DNA of 64,000 nt from Boswellia sacra (lineage: Eukaryota; Streptophyta; Magnoliopsida; Sapindales; Burseraceae). Positions within the stretch are counted from its first letter, which is position 1. Every line of letters begins with the position of its first letter. The notes under the pieces are model-generated. The model saw nothing but the letters and a program-made list of their open reading frames with translations. It was not told where the DNA came from and made no database searches. The stretch lies in contig SNVD02008113.1 of the NCBI GenBank assembly GCA_013180625.2, positions 1-64,000 on the forward strand. Direction: 5' to 3'. Position numbers and translations under genes: made by a program. Below, in pieces: positions 25,001 through 37,842 of the stretch.

Positions 25001-26647
25001 TCCCCGTTTGAATTGTAGTGCGGAGAGCATTTTGCCTTCAACTTTTGTTGCACGCTCCGCCATCACCATGCATGAATGACTCCCGTCGAGTATGTTGAGG
25101 GAGTTGGAAGATGGTATGGGGAAAGCATGGACTTGGTCGAAGAATTTCATGCCAAGCACTACTTGAAAATCATCCATGGGAACAATGGAGAAATCAAGCT
25201 TACTGTTCCATGTGTCAAGTTGTACCGAAGTCGCCTTGGACATTCCCAAGATTGCCTTGGCGGGTGAGTTTACCGCCTTGATGGTGCCACCTCCGTTGGT
25301 GTATTTGAGGCCTAGCCGTTTGGCCTCGTCCTCCGAAATGAAGTTGTGCGTGGCTCCCGTGTCAAGCATCACATGCACGTCTTGGCCATTGATTGTGGTG
25401 CTCACATATATAAGGCCCTTTTGCATAAGTGTGGGCCTTTTTAGTGCGTCAATCGTGCGGAGAGAACCCATCTCTGCTTGTGGCTCTTCATTGTTTGCGC
25501 CCTCATGTTGAGCGGCAAGGGCATTAAGGGTCTTCCTCTTTGGGCAATCCCGAACCCAATGAGGACCATCACATATAAAGCAAGGACTTTTAGGTTTAGG
25601 GGCTTCGAACTTACCTTTGTTAGGCGTATCTCGTTTATCCCCTTCGAAAGCCTTGCGCGCACCACCATCCCTTCGGTCATGTCCTTTCTTGGCGTTCCGC
25701 TCTCCCCCACCTTTGCCATGATTGGGCTTCCTTTCCTTGGATTAGGATGTGTAGTCAACGAGGGATTCGGCTATGGCTATGGCGTCATCAAGGTTTTGCA
25801 CGCCACGCCTCTCAAGCTCAACCCTTGCCCAATCCTTGAGCCCATCAAGAAAGTAGAAGAGGGAGTCTTTTTCAGACATACCTTCAATTTCAAGGATGAT
25901 TGTGGTAAAGTCTTTGATGTACTCGCGAATGGTGCCACTTTGCTTCAAACGGCTGAGGCGACCCCTTACCTCCTTTTCCGCATTGCTTGGAGAGAAGTGC
26001 TTCCGTAACTCTCTCTTAAAGTCCTTCCATGTGCGAAGGACGACGATGCCTTTGCCCGCGTCGCCATGCTTACGACGCCACCATAATTGGGCTGCATCAC
26101 GAAGGAAAGTAGGCGCAATGCCTATTCTCGAAGCATCATCATAGACACCTTTCGCCTCGAAATATTGCTCCAAGCCGAATAAGAAGTTTTCTACTTCCGT
26201 GGCGTTGCGAGTGCCATGGTATTTGGTAGGAGTAGGCACTTGCATGTTGGTTAGCTCGCTTGGACTTGAGTAGGAAGGGCTAGCACGTTCGCAACGGTGC
26301 TTCTCCCATTCCGTGCGTGATTCCTCCACTTACGCACGGATTGCCCGCAACTCACGCTCCACAAAGCTTCGTAAGCTAGCGAGCTCTCGTGTGAGGTTTT
26401 CGCTAAACTCGAGTATTGTGGACTTTGTTGCTTGGGTGATCTCTCCATAATCCGTCTCTAGGCCTTCGAGACGGTCAGAGAGGCCCTCGATAGTATTGTC
26501 CATACTCGAAAGGGATTGCTCAATGCTAGCAATACGAGGCTCCAAGGATTCCGAGGAGAGAGCTTTGGACTTACCTCGTTTTCCTTGTGGGCGTGGTTGA
26601 GGTTGAGGTTGTTCCTCACGTCCGCGGACTTGCTCCTCCACATTCAT
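22051..26647 (-). pseudogene. Ty3/gypsy chromovirus Gag-Pol with chromodomain, five stops and one frameshift
   Basis: From the Met at 26647 a single frame runs through Gag (with a knuckle CFICDGPHWVRDC near 25575), protease (LDTGATHNFIS), reverse transcriptase ([18 protein letters not shown]) and RNase H ([11 protein letters not shown]). It continues into integrase, with an H2C2 finger ending CLVCQQDK and the D-D-E core including MDFIVALPKS, SDRDPRF and HPQTDGQTERIN. It is broken by TAA stops at 26330, 25742, 24734, 24284 and 23645. One extra base near 22480 shifts the last part, which holds the C-terminal chromodomain (EYLVKWKNLPDSKASWERE). The chromodomain marks it as a chromovirus; such domains read histone marks and guide integration. 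Otherwise the domains are well preserved, so the loss is fairly recent. Confidence 0.92.
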
Positions 26648-26680
26648 CTCAATGTCGGATGCCGTTTGCTCTTATGCTTG

Positions 26681-26698
26681 AACCTGGCTCTGATACCA
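26681..26698 (-). other. Primer binding site for initiator tRNA-Met
   Basis: Read on the minus strand, TGGTATCAGAGCCAGGTT begins two bases inside the 5' LTR. This is the classic plant tRNA-iMet primer site. Confidence 0.9.
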
Positions 26699-26700
26699 AC

Positions 26701-27220
26701 TGTCACGAGCTTAGAGTTTTGCGCAGCTGCTCGTGCGACACTTAGGCAACTTGAACCCGAAAGTTGCTAAGTAAGCCTTGTAGTTTGCTTCTCGCTCAAG
26801 GAGAAGTTAGGACCGTTGAGCTCGAAGAGCTTTAGAGGCTAGAAGAAGAGATGGAACTTAGAGGCAAGTATTGCTAATGCAAATGAGCTTTGTATTACAC
26901 AAGAGAACTCTTACAATGCTTTGTATTGTAATTGCTTGGTGTCTTACAAATGAGCCATGGAGGGGTATTTATACTAATCCACCTCCCAAATGAATAGCTA
27001 GGATTTATTACATCCAAGGGTCACAAATGAGTCCTACCTAATTTAGGTGTGGTAGATGAACTACCATTGACATTGTATATTTACATGTGCTAGTTGTACA
27101 TATTTGACTTGCTTAGAGTTTCTAGTAAATGGGCTTGGATTGCATGTCTTCTAGAAATCGGGTCAAGCCTTTGTGCACATTTTGGGCCACTCTAGCAAGC
27201 AAATTGGGCGGGCTGTGACA
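26701..27220 (-). repeat. 5' LTR of the chromovirus
   Basis: 520 bases with intact ends (TGTCACGAG ... GGCTGTGACA on the plus strand), followed by the right target duplication AATA at 27221-27224. Both LTRs are present, so the element spans 21522-27220. Confidence 0.9.
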
Positions 27221-27224
27221 AATA

Positions 27225-29509
27225 GGCCCGTTTCAGATTTTGGAGATTGTGATTGGAGTTGGCGTTTAACTAAAGATAGTATTGTCCTGTACCCAGTATA
27301 GTATGAGATTGTATTTTATTAGTAAACAACAAATTTTTATAAAAATGATTTTTAAATATAAAATAATTTAATTTAATTTTAGTTTAATTTGAATAAAAAT
27401 TAATTTAATATTTAGATTAAAAATATTTAAATACATGCTATTTTTTTAAAAAAATAATAATGTGAAATATTTTTTGTATTAGAAATTAATTGTTAATATA
27501 ATTTTTAAATATATATTTGGGCTATTTTATATTGTTATTACATATTTTTATAATTAATGAACAATATTAATTCCTGATTAGATGTAATTAAATGTTGTAG
27601 TTTATTAAAATGTAGTAATTTTTGGTATAGTATATTGTATGTTATAAGAATTTTTATATATTATACTATTATATTTATATTTTCTTAATAATATTTTATT
27701 GTACTAATTTTTATAATTAGTTTATTATTACATCAATAAATTTTATTTATTTATTTATTTTTATATAACATTTAAGTATTATAATAATTTAATGTCATCA
27801 TTCATAAATGAGTTATATATTATTATATTAATTTTTGTCTAATAATATAATATTTATTATATTAGTTGTACTAATATTTAAATTAAGTATTGTAATAATT
27901 ATTAATAATATATACAATTGTTTATTATTACTACATATAATTTTATTGTAAAATATATAATTATTATTTATTTTGAAATTATCTCATTTTTATAATATGT
28001 ATTAATTTAAATAAAATCAAAAATTAATATTTATTTTTTATTTTTTATTATTCAATTGAGAAATAGTAAATAATTATTTATTTAATGTTTATTATTATAT
28101 AATAGCCCAAGCTTAGGACAAACAATCCCGCGGTATAGCTTGGGACTCTTTGTCCCAAAGATTTGGTACTATTGGGGCTATGATTAGTCCCAATCACAAT
28201 CACTTGGGATGCATCAAACAAAGGATTAGACAATTAGTCCCAAAATCTTGTCCTATCCACACTTAGTCCTACCTCCCAAATGGAATGTACTATTTTTTTT
28301 TCTTGTAATGTTTATTTGATAAAATATTTCCTATGATTCCAACTTTTAGCTTATTATATAAATTTCATCAAATTTGACTCTTCCTCAAACTAAATTGATT
28401 CGCATTTTCTCATCTAAGAAAAGGAAAAAGAAAGAAGGATGCTGCTTTTATTGTATTAAAGTAGTTTGAAATTGACTTTCATTCAATGCTAAACTTTCAG
28501 ATTTTATTGGTGCTTGACCATTATCCTCTTATGCTAATAACAACGGGTTTCACATGAATCACCTATTCCATCACTTTGGATAATACAAGAGAATACGATC
28601 AAGTGGTTGGATAGAAATTGCACTCAAACTTAGTGAATAAATTTGTAATAGTACTATATTATTATATAATAAATTTATGTGAAAATTTCAATAAAGAAAA
28701 TAAAATTGTTTAGATAGTTGTAACATTAATTTCAGTATGTTTATGTAGTATGCTCAGCCAATAAAAGTTAGTTTTATACATATTAGTTTTTTTAAAAGAA
28801 GTATTTTTTTCTAATTATAACCATACTGCCAATTTGACGAAAATACAAACCCACCTAAAATTAAATGACAAAAGAAGAAAGGTGACGACACCCGCATGAC
28901 ACTTGACTTCAGTGAATTAAACGCTTTCATGTACTAAATTACTTTGTAAAAATCTACCTCAGTGCTTCTACCTTTAGTTACCTTTTTAGTGAATTTTCCC
29001 GGTCTTTAAGGCAACCTCCTGGTAACTCTTGAGTACGGACAGCAATTCGCATTTGTATTTCAATCAATTTAATTATTTTATCAAAATATAAAACATAAAA
29101 CGATACGATCATTAAATATACAATTCACGTATTATAATAATATTATATTTAATTCATAATTTAATAAATTATTTAATTTATTTATACATAATTTATTAGA
29201 TTTTATATATTTATATTCATTAAAATTATTATTAAAATATATAAAATAGTTAGTGTAAAAAAATAATTAAACTTATCTTAATTTATTATTATATAAATTA
29301 TATTATTAAATATGTTTATAAGTGAAAAATCAATAAAATATATTTATTTATTAATGTTAAATGAGTTATCCTGTCAAATACTTAACGTCAATTTGACATA
29401 TTTACTAATATTGTAGAAATATCATATCGTGCAACACATTGACACCCTGACTTTTGAGTTTCAAATCGGACTTCGGAGTGAGTGAAAAGAAATTTGGGTG
29501 TGAACACAC
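27225..29509. other. Very AT-rich intergenic DNA with a possible Harbinger-type relic
   Basis: No gene. The left edge (GGCCCGTTTCAG, then GATTGTGATTGG) resembles the inverse of 28175-28225 (CCAATCACAATCAC, then GATGCATCAAAC). This hints at an old PIF/Harbinger-like element across 27225-28240. Most of 27398-28716 is absent from the paralogous stretch at 36690-36720. From about 28717 onward the sequence again matches the duplicate (36715-37500). Confidence 0.35.
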
Positions 29510-31585
29510 TAGGGATGGCAATGGGGCGGGGCGGGTCCGGGGCGGCCGGTACCCATCCCCGCCCCGTTCAACTAATTTTTGCCCCGCCCTGCCCCGTTAC
29601 GGGGCAAAAAAAATTTGAGGAGACCCAGACCCGCCCCGCCCCGCCCCTAAATATTTATATTTTTACAATTACATCCCTATAAAATTTATACTTTTTGCAA
29701 TCTCATCCTCATATAATATTTACATATTTACAAATAACTTCATTCTCAATTTTTCATCATATTATTTATAATTATGGTCATTTTTTAATAATCATAAAAA
29801 TAATATATCTTCAAACTAAAATCAAAATGTTTGTATATTATTATTTAATTTTATTAGTAATAATGTTACATATTCTATTAGAAATGATGTTAAAAGTATA
29901 TTATTGATTATAAACTAATTAATTGACAAATTTTCAAATAGTTGGTAATATAATTAAATAACATGTTGATTTAATTTCAATATAATAATAGTAATAATAA
30001 GATTGGCATATTCATATGTCAATTAGTTAATATTATAAATATTTATAAAACATTAATAATTTAATTAATTAATTTCAATTACGATAAATCATATATTTAA
30101 GGTTATAAGAATATTTTTATCATTTTTTGTTTATATATTTAGAAAATAATATATTGGTTATATTAAAAGTATACATTTTCAAAATAATTTTGATAATATT
30201 GTAATAATTTAATTAGTATTTAGTAATCTGTATCAAGATTGTAATATTGTATATATTACACAAATTTAATTATTATAAAATATAAATATTTAATTACCAT
30301 TTGATTTTTTTATTAGTAATAATGTTACATACTCTATTAGAAATAATATTAAAAGTGTATTATTGATTGTAAACTAGTTAATTAATAATTTTTTAAATAG
30401 TTGATAATACAATTAAATAATTTTTAAATAGCATGTTGATTTAATTTTAATATAGTAATGGTAATAATATGATTGATATATACCAATTAATTAACATTAT
30501 ATATATTTATAAAATATTAACAATTTACTTAATTAATTTAAATTACGATAAATCATATATTAAACGTTCTAAGATTATTTTTATTATATTTTTATTTACA
30601 TATATAGAAAATAATATATTGATTATATTAAAAGTATACATTTTAAAAATAATATTGTTAATATTGTAATAATTTAATTATTACTTAGTAATCTATATCA
30701 AGATTGTATATTTATCCAAATTTAGTTACTATAAAATACAAATATTTAATTATCATTAATTACCATTTGATTTTATTAGTAATAATATTACATACAATAT
30801 TAGAAATAATGTAAAATGCGTATTATTGCTTGTAAATTAATTAATTGACAATTTTTCAAATAATTGATAATACAATTAAATAATTTTTTAATAGCATGTT
30901 GATTTAATTTCAATCTAATAATAGTAAAATATGATTGACATATGCCAATTAATTAACATTATATATATTTGAAATATTAATAATCTAAGTAATTAATTTA
31001 AATTACGATAAATGATATATTTAAGGTTATAAAATTGTTTTCATCATTTTCTATTTACATATTTAAAAAATAATATATTGATTATATGAAAGGTATACAT
31101 TTTGAAAATAATATTGCTAATATTGTAATAATTCAATTAGTACTTAATAATATATATAAAGATTGTATATATTATACAAATTTAATTACCATAAAATACA
31201 AAATATTTTATTTGTCATTATAACATGATCAAATTGATGTTAAAGATGTTAATTATTAAGTAAAATATAACTTTTATTAAAGTATTTTTATTATTTGTAA
31301 AATTATTAAGAATTCATATATATGAAAAATTTAACAAATATAACCTAAAAAATTATTTGACAGTCCTAATAGTTTAAAATATTACAAATGCACCCCTATA
31401 TCTTGCGGGGCGGGGCGGGTCAACGGGTCCAAGAGCCTTGCCCCGGACCCGGACCCGCCCCGGCCGGGGCAAAATTTGTTTGCCCCGGACCCGCCCCAAA
31501 ATACTGTTTTGACGGGTCTTGCCCCGCCCCAGACCCGGCGGGGCACACCGGGACCCCGGACCCGCGGGGCAAATTGCCATCTCTA
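29510..31585. mobile_element. Non-autonomous hAT-like element
   Basis: The ends are TAGGGATGGCAAT and, inverted, TAGAGATGGCAAT, bounded by perfect 8-bp target duplications GAACACAC at 29502-29509 and 31586-31593. Eight bases and this terminal sequence are typical of the hAT superfamily. The paralogous site near 37500 lacks the element. About 130 bases at the left end and 190 at the right are dense in GGGGCGGGG and CGGGTCCGGGGC motifs, probably transposase-binding subterminal repeats, while the interior is extremely AT-rich. No transposase is encoded; the open frames at the ends are GC-rich shadows. Confidence 0.88.
29850..31215. repeat. Three tandem ~460-bp AT-rich repeats inside the hAT element
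   Basis: The marker TAATGTTACATA and its close variants recur near 29861, 30320 and 30783. Each is followed by the same series of motifs (ATTGATTATAAACTA, AATTACGATAAATCATA, AATAATATATTG). The spacing is about 459-463 bases. Confidence 0.75.
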
Positions 31586-31708
31586 GAACACACACCTCGG
31601 TCGGCTGTGACTTGTAAAAAGCCATCACATATTGTACTGTAGAGCCAAAAATTACACATCAAGTCATTGTCAACCACATCACATTAGGTCATTATCATAT
31701 GAAAGCCA

Positions 31709-32040
31709 GAATTTCTATGTTTCCTGTAATTGGGTAACGTGTAAATCCTACACTACATGCTTGAAGGGATCCACAAATTCAGAAAAACAACTAAACATAA
31801 CAAATAAATACTCACTAAAAATAACTTCATAAATTAGAGTTCTAGGCTTTCACATTTCGTAAGCCTATGGGCAACTAAAAAATTAACATCTCAAAATCTT
31901 GCTTTCGAACAAAAGCAAAATACAAAGAAAAAAAATGATAGCAACCTTACCAATTAGGAAGTTATCTAGGCTTGAATTATGCAAAAAACGGTGAGAAGTT
32001 TTTCATTTCATTGTTCATAGCACAACAGGGCCGAGCATGC
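31709..32040 (-). pseudogene. Degenerate kinase fragment (exons 5 and 4 ends)
   Basis: The sequence parallels 17110-17460, including TATGTTTCCTGTAATT and AGGAAGTTATCTAGGCTTGAATTA, but is more damaged. The exon 6 relic present in the other copies is missing: a deletion joins the intergenic DNA directly to exon 5 remains near 31709. Confidence 0.65.
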
Positions 32041-32240
32041 CAAAAATGAATCAGAAGTCACATCAATCATCATGCAAATCCATGCCTTTATCTGTCAACG
32101 GTGTGTCCATCACTGGATTTAATATTTATCATTCAAGACTAGTAGGACTTCAATCTGATTTATAAACAACCAATAGAGAATTTCTTATAAAAACTCACCA
32201 AGGCAAAGATGCTTAAAGACACAACTTTCTTTTTAAAAAA

Positions 32241-35200
32241 TCATCGTGGTTCTAGCTCAGTGACTGAAGCCTCATTGAGTGAAAATTGAACATTATCATC
32301 AGACTCATACAGCACAAGGACTTCTGGATCATCCTGCTCCGTATAAGTGTGGATAAAAAATGCAGGTTTAGAGGGTACTGGAATAGAAAGAGAGCTGCTA
32401 GTAAGCATGAGGACAACTGTAGCCATGGTAGGTCTATTTGCTGCATTTTCTTGAACACATAGTAAACCAATATGGATGCATCTCATAACTTCACTACTGC
32501 TACCAACCCTTAAAGCGGGATCTAATATATTTAAAGCTGTCCCTTTATTCCAGTTTCTCCATGCCTGCAAAAATTTAACAAGGAGAAAGAAAGACGTTAG
32601 GCTCTTTCATTTCTTTTTTTTTCTCTAATTTTCTGCAAATTCATTGTGATATAAGGGAAAACAAAATTTAATTGATTAAAAAAAAAAAAAAAAACTCCTT
32701 ACATAGGTTAATAGATCTTCTATTTCTTCTCCATTATTAAAACGACTATTTTTTTGACCACTGATTATTTCCAAGACTAACACACCAAAGCTGAAAACAT
32801 CCGACTTGACTGAGAAGTTTCCATGTCTCAAGTACTCTGGAGCCATATAGCCACTGGAAAAAGTTACTACTTAGATTCCTTACATGTAATGAAAGCCAAC
32901 CCATCAGTTTATATATGCAAATAAGTAACCATACTCTAAGTTTAATATCTAAGAAATTGGTTCTAATATATACTCACAAGGTACCCACAACTCTACTTGT
33001 ATCGCCTTCACTTTGATCCATTTGAAACAACTTTGCCATTCCAAAATCTGAAATTTTTGGAATCATATCTTCATTTAAAAGTATATTGCTTGCTTTGAGG
33101 TCACGATGAATGATACGAAACCGAGAATCTTGATGAAGATAAAGAAGCCCTCGAGCTATGCCCCCTATAATTTTGTATCGGATTTCCCAATCTAGTAATA
33201 AACGTTTGATTGCATCTGCAGACTCAGAAAAGCCATAACATAAATACATTATCCGATAGCAGTCAAGTAAAAATTACAGAACAAGTTACAACATGGTTCT
33301 GTTATCATGTAGTCATCTATGCAACTCTTTACTATTCGAGTAAATTGCATGTATAAATAGACATGCACTCTACATTGAAAATTAAAAGAAAGCTAAAAAG
33401 AGAAATAAAACCATACCAAATATGAAGTTATCTAGGCTTGAATTAAGCACAAATTCATATATGAGAAGCCTTTCGTTTCCTTCCAAACTGAAACCTAGAA
33501 GCCTAACCAAATTCCGATGCTGAAGTTTGGCTGCTAGGAGGACCTCATTTTTAAATTCTCGTTCTCCTTGTCCGGAATCTCTAGATAGCCTCTTCACAGC
33601 TATATCCCGTCCATCAGGAAGCCTACCCTGCAATCAGATGTTTGAAACATGAGGAATGCAAACAGAATGGAATTGCCTCCGAAGGAAGAAAATTTACAAT
33701 TTAACTCTTTTTGGGCAACAATTGGTATTATTTTACAGACGATGTCATTAATTACTTACCTTGTAAACAGCACCAAATCCTCCTTGTCCAAGCTTATTAT
33801 CAATGGAGAATTCATTTGTTGCAGTTCTGATTGTGCTGAAGTCGAATTGCAAGGACTCCACGGTGTCATCAAATTTATGAACATCTAATTGTAAGAATTT
33901 ATCATATAGATCAACCCGTTAGTAATAAAATTAAAATAAAATGTAAAGAAAACATTTACATTCAAGGAAAAACACACCTAAAAAGAGAAACTCCTAACCC
34001 TTGTATAACGTTTCTCTGTTTCTGTGAGGATTTTTTTTCTATTATTTGCAACTCGACTAAATCTTTATAGTGGCCATAAAGCTACAGAAAAACCAAGCTT
34101 ATATTTGATAGTCATGGTGAACTAAAGATGGGTATAATTAATTTACCTTCCGTTTCTCGCTTGCTTCTGATCCCCTGCTTTGACTTCCTCCGTCTTAAAA
34201 TGACATAAATGTAGGCAACAAGAACAAGTGCTATGAAGACTACTGTAGAAACAACTACGATTATAGCCGTTCTAGATTCGCTGTCCCCTTTGCCTGCAGA
34301 AACCACAAAAGCACATTGGGATATCGTGAAATGGTAGAGGTTAAGCTATTCCACACTCTCTTGTAAGTGTATCATTCAAAATTAACGTTCCATTTTCACA
34401 TTCGCAATAAGGGTAATTTCTTTTTTTTTAAATGAAGTTGAACATTTGATTTTACCTTCTCTGGTTGTCGAATTATTTGAGGGCCAACGAGGAGCGGTAG
34501 GAGGAATCGCAGGAGATTGTTGTAAATCATAAGGAGTAACCTTATAGAAGGGACTTGAATCCCAGATATAAATACAGCTAGGTCTCATAATAAGAGCAGT
34601 AGTCTGCCCATGGTAGTGACCCTGGGTGTAAGCCAAAGATTTATATAGACATTCGTAGCAGTCACTAGGTGAAATATCAGGAGTACACTGCATTAATGCG
34701 TACATGTTCACTGATGTCAAATTTGCTGACCCAGTTGCGAACTTACGCCCAGGAGCGCCAGTAGAAGCTTTTTTCAGCAAGCGAGTCATGAAACTCAGAA
34801 ACTTCGGATCAAACTCTGTAATGTCCGTTGTAATGTTCTCAACAGTTGCACCTCCGGCCATAGGATCACTCTCCATCTTTCCCAAAAAAGAGCTGTTTGA
34901 ATAGTGAGTAATGCATTGAGGATTTGGTCCCCAAGCAACAACTTCTTTATTGTTTGGACACGTATTTACCATATCTTGGGTTGCGATACGGACGCAGCTA
35001 GCACACTCTTGGGCAGAAGCATCCCCTCTGCAATTCACAAGAGCATAGACTTTGTCCGGCTCTTCTCCAATAGTGGCAGTGTAGTAGAAACCGTCACTTA
35101 CAGTCACATTGGAAGCAAGAGATGAGAGGATGATGTCGCGGTTTTTCTGATAGGTGCTGTTAGCTGTGAAGTTTCCTGTTTCTTCGTAACATAGAGCGCC

Positions 35201-35729
35201 AGCAGAAAGACGGATGCTTAGAAGCAGGGACGGAGCTAGGAATTATTTTTAGAGGGGGCGAAGTTGAACAGTAATAAAAGAAGATAAATTAATATAAGTA
35301 AAATATAATTATAAATTTAGAGAAAGTTTATTATACTTTCTTTCAACATTATTTTGAAGGTATATGTTCAAATTTCTTATATCAATTTTAAGTTTTAAAT
35401 GCAAGAGAAATTATAAAATAAAGTAATTAATGATATAATTAAGTAAATTATTAAATATATTAATTCAATAGCATATTATCTTTAAAAATAAAAATAAAAC
35501 AAATCAATTAGTGATGACGGAAAGAATAAAGAATTTTGTTTAATAAACAAAATTTAAACAATAATTTGTATATATAAAACAATGTGCATTCATAATTCAT
35601 TAAAAAGAAATAAAATAATATTTTTTTCTTTGGCCCAGGAGGGGCAATTGCCCCTCCTGGTCCTATGCTGACTCCGTCCTTGCTTAGAAGAACACAGGAG
35701 AGGAAACAAAGCAAATTTGCCAATCTCAT
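32241..35729 (-). pseudogene. CRK: Cysteine-rich receptor-like kinase, copy 2, with a transposon in exon 1
   Basis: Same structure as the copy at 17733. Exons are 35729-34456 (interrupted), 34293-34147, 33884-33760, 33627-33417, 33215-32978, 32853-32703 and 32564-32241. The signal peptide begins MRLANLLCFLSCVLLS and is then broken by the 457-bp element at 35225-35681. Beyond it the DUF26 domains (CRGDASAQECASC, CTPDISPSDCYEC), membrane helix and kinase ([27 protein letters not shown]) are all open, and splice sites and phases are kept. It ends TELEPR, 8 residues beyond copy 1, and has two extra residues in exon 6. As it stands, translation from the normal start runs into stops inside the insert. 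The rest looks recently functional. Confidence 0.9.
35225..35681. mobile_element. Small transposon (MITE-like) in the CRK copy 2 signal-peptide exon
   Basis: It starts CAGGGACGGAGCTAGG and ends GACTCCGTCCTT, so the tips are inverted (GGGACGGAG / AGGACGGAG). It is flanked by GCTTAGAAG at 35216-35224 and 35682-35690, a perfect 9-bp duplication, or 10 if the preceding T is counted. This length suggests a Mutator-like origin; hAT would give 8. It encodes nothing. Confidence 0.8.
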
Positions 35730-36534
35730 CTCTTGTTGGCTACCTAGCTATCCTGATTGAATGTTTTCAGGAAGAAGAAAGCGAAACCTTACAATATCCC
35801 TGCTTCCTTTACGTTAATTCAAAGCGTCAGGAATACCTTTTCGAAAAGAATTAGGATCTTTCTTGATCCAGCTTCAGGAGATACGCATGCTACCTCAAAA
35901 GTTGCAGGTCAGGCACTGAAATGGCCAGGAGACTTTCCGATATTGTGAAATGAGATTAATTCTGGGGAAACTTTTTATTACTTCCTCGTCAAATGTGAAT
36001 GCATGGTGTTGTTGGTCTCATCACGAACCATTATCAGGACTGAAGGTTTGGTACAATGCTTAATATATTAACCCCTTTTTTTTTCAGTGGAGAAAGTGGA
36101 CCACTACTTTAATGACTTGAGAGAGTCCCGGTCCATCCCCTACACCACGTGGTCATGCAGCAAGTCAATAGGATGCCATTAGTTTTTTGTACGACGTCAG
36201 CAGTGCACGAATACTTCTAAGACTCTCCATTGGCTAATAATATATTCCACACTAGCTATTAGTAGTCTTCTAATCAATCAACGGAGGAAGGGCGACAAGT
36301 TGAGGGGTCCGCGACAGGACAAAGTATGACCGTTCTTTAGAATAAGCAAAGCAAAAAGGACAAAAGGAAATGTGAACCGCGCGATCCATCATTAAAGCAA
36401 TTATTCCACATGAACTTCAATTAATTATTCCACTGTTCCACCACCTGGCCGCTTTAAAGCTCCCTCATAAAAACTTCAGTGCATCACAACAGCCAATGGC
36501 CCGCGCGACCCCGGAGTGAGCTTGAGCAATAGGC
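35730..36534 (-). promoter_or_regulatory. Upstream region of CRK copy 2 (duplicate of 20706-21517)
   Basis: Closely similar to the upstream DNA of copy 1, keeping the G-box CACGTG at 36146-36151. It lacks the few bases that hold the W-box in copy 1 (CACTGTTCCACC against CACTGTTGACCC...). Confidence 0.4.
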
Positions 36535-37842
36535 CCGTTTCAGATTTTGGAGATTGTGATTGTGATTGGAGTTGGGGTTGAACTAAAGTTAGTATTGTCT
36601 TATTTTAATATAGTATAAGATTGTATTATACTGATAAATAACAAATTTTTATAAAAATAATTTTTAAATATGAACTAATTTAATTTAATTTTACTATAAT
36701 TTGAATAAAATTAGTTGTAACATTAATTTCAGTATGTTTATGTAGTATGCTCAGCCAATAAAAGTTATTTTTATACTTATTAGTTTTTTTAAAAGAAGTT
36801 TTTTTTTTTAATTATAACCATGCTGTCAATTTGACGAAAATACAAACCCACCTAAATTTAAATGACGAAAGAAGAAGGTGACGACATATTATGTCACCCA
36901 CATGACACTTGACTTCGGTGAATTCAAAGCTTTCATATACTAAATTATTTTGTAAAAATCTGTGCTTCTACACATTAGTTACTTTTTTAGTGAATTTTCT
37001 CGGTCTCGAAGGAAACCTCCTGGTCACTTTTGAGTATAAGAGTAATTCATATTTGTATTAATTCGTTATATTAGTTATATCAAGACATAAAACACAGATT
37101 TAATATGATTATTAAATATATTACTCATGTATTATAATAATATTATATTTAATTCATATAATTTAATTAATTGTTTAATCTATTTATATATAATTTATTG
37201 AATTTTATATATTTATATCCATTAAAATTATTTTTAGAATATACAAAATTGTTAGTATAAAAAATAATCAAACTTATCCTAATTTATTATTATATAAATT
37301 AATTTTATTTTTTAATATAAAATTTTTAATATTATAAAATTTTTAATTTTATAATATATATATCATAAGCATTAATAATTTATAATATTAAATAAATTTA
37401 TAAGTCAAAGATTAATAAAATATACGGTGTTATGAAACATGTTGACACCAGACTTTTGAGTTCCAAGCCGGACTTTTAGTGAGTGAAAAGAAATTTGAGT
37501 GTGAATAAAGACGTCGGTTGTGACTAAAAAAGCCAGAAAAATATTGTAATGTAAAACCAAAAATTACACGTCAATCATTGTCAGCCACATCACATTAGGT
37601 CATTATCGTATAGAAGTCAGAATATTAATGAGGTAAAAATCTGTGCACATAAAGATATTCTCTTTCTTTGATTAAATTATTTTGGACACACAATTTTCTT
37701 TGAAATGAAATTCTAAAAAAGTCACATTGGACAGAGATTATATTAGCTAGTTCCATCACTTAATGTTGTAGACTTCTTGATTTACCCAAATGCTCTTGGT
37801 ATATTTGTTTTCATTGTTTTATTAGTTTCCAAAGAGATTAGA
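36535..37842. repeat. Duplicate of the 27225-31708 intergenic DNA, without its insertions
   Basis: It aligns with the copy 1 flank but has neither the chromovirus (empty site at 36531-36540) nor the hAT element (empty site near 37500). It also lacks about 1.3 kb present at 27398-28716. This fixes the extent and order of the tandem duplication. Confidence 0.8.

Noticed and set aside
22097..26144. Many plus-strand open frames across the chromovirus
   Set aside because: Antisense shadows of Gag-Pol; none has a domain of its own.
31374..31677. Overlapping open frames rich in Pro, Gly and Arg
   Set aside because: They lie in the GC-rich subterminal repeats of the hAT element and are open on both strands because of composition.
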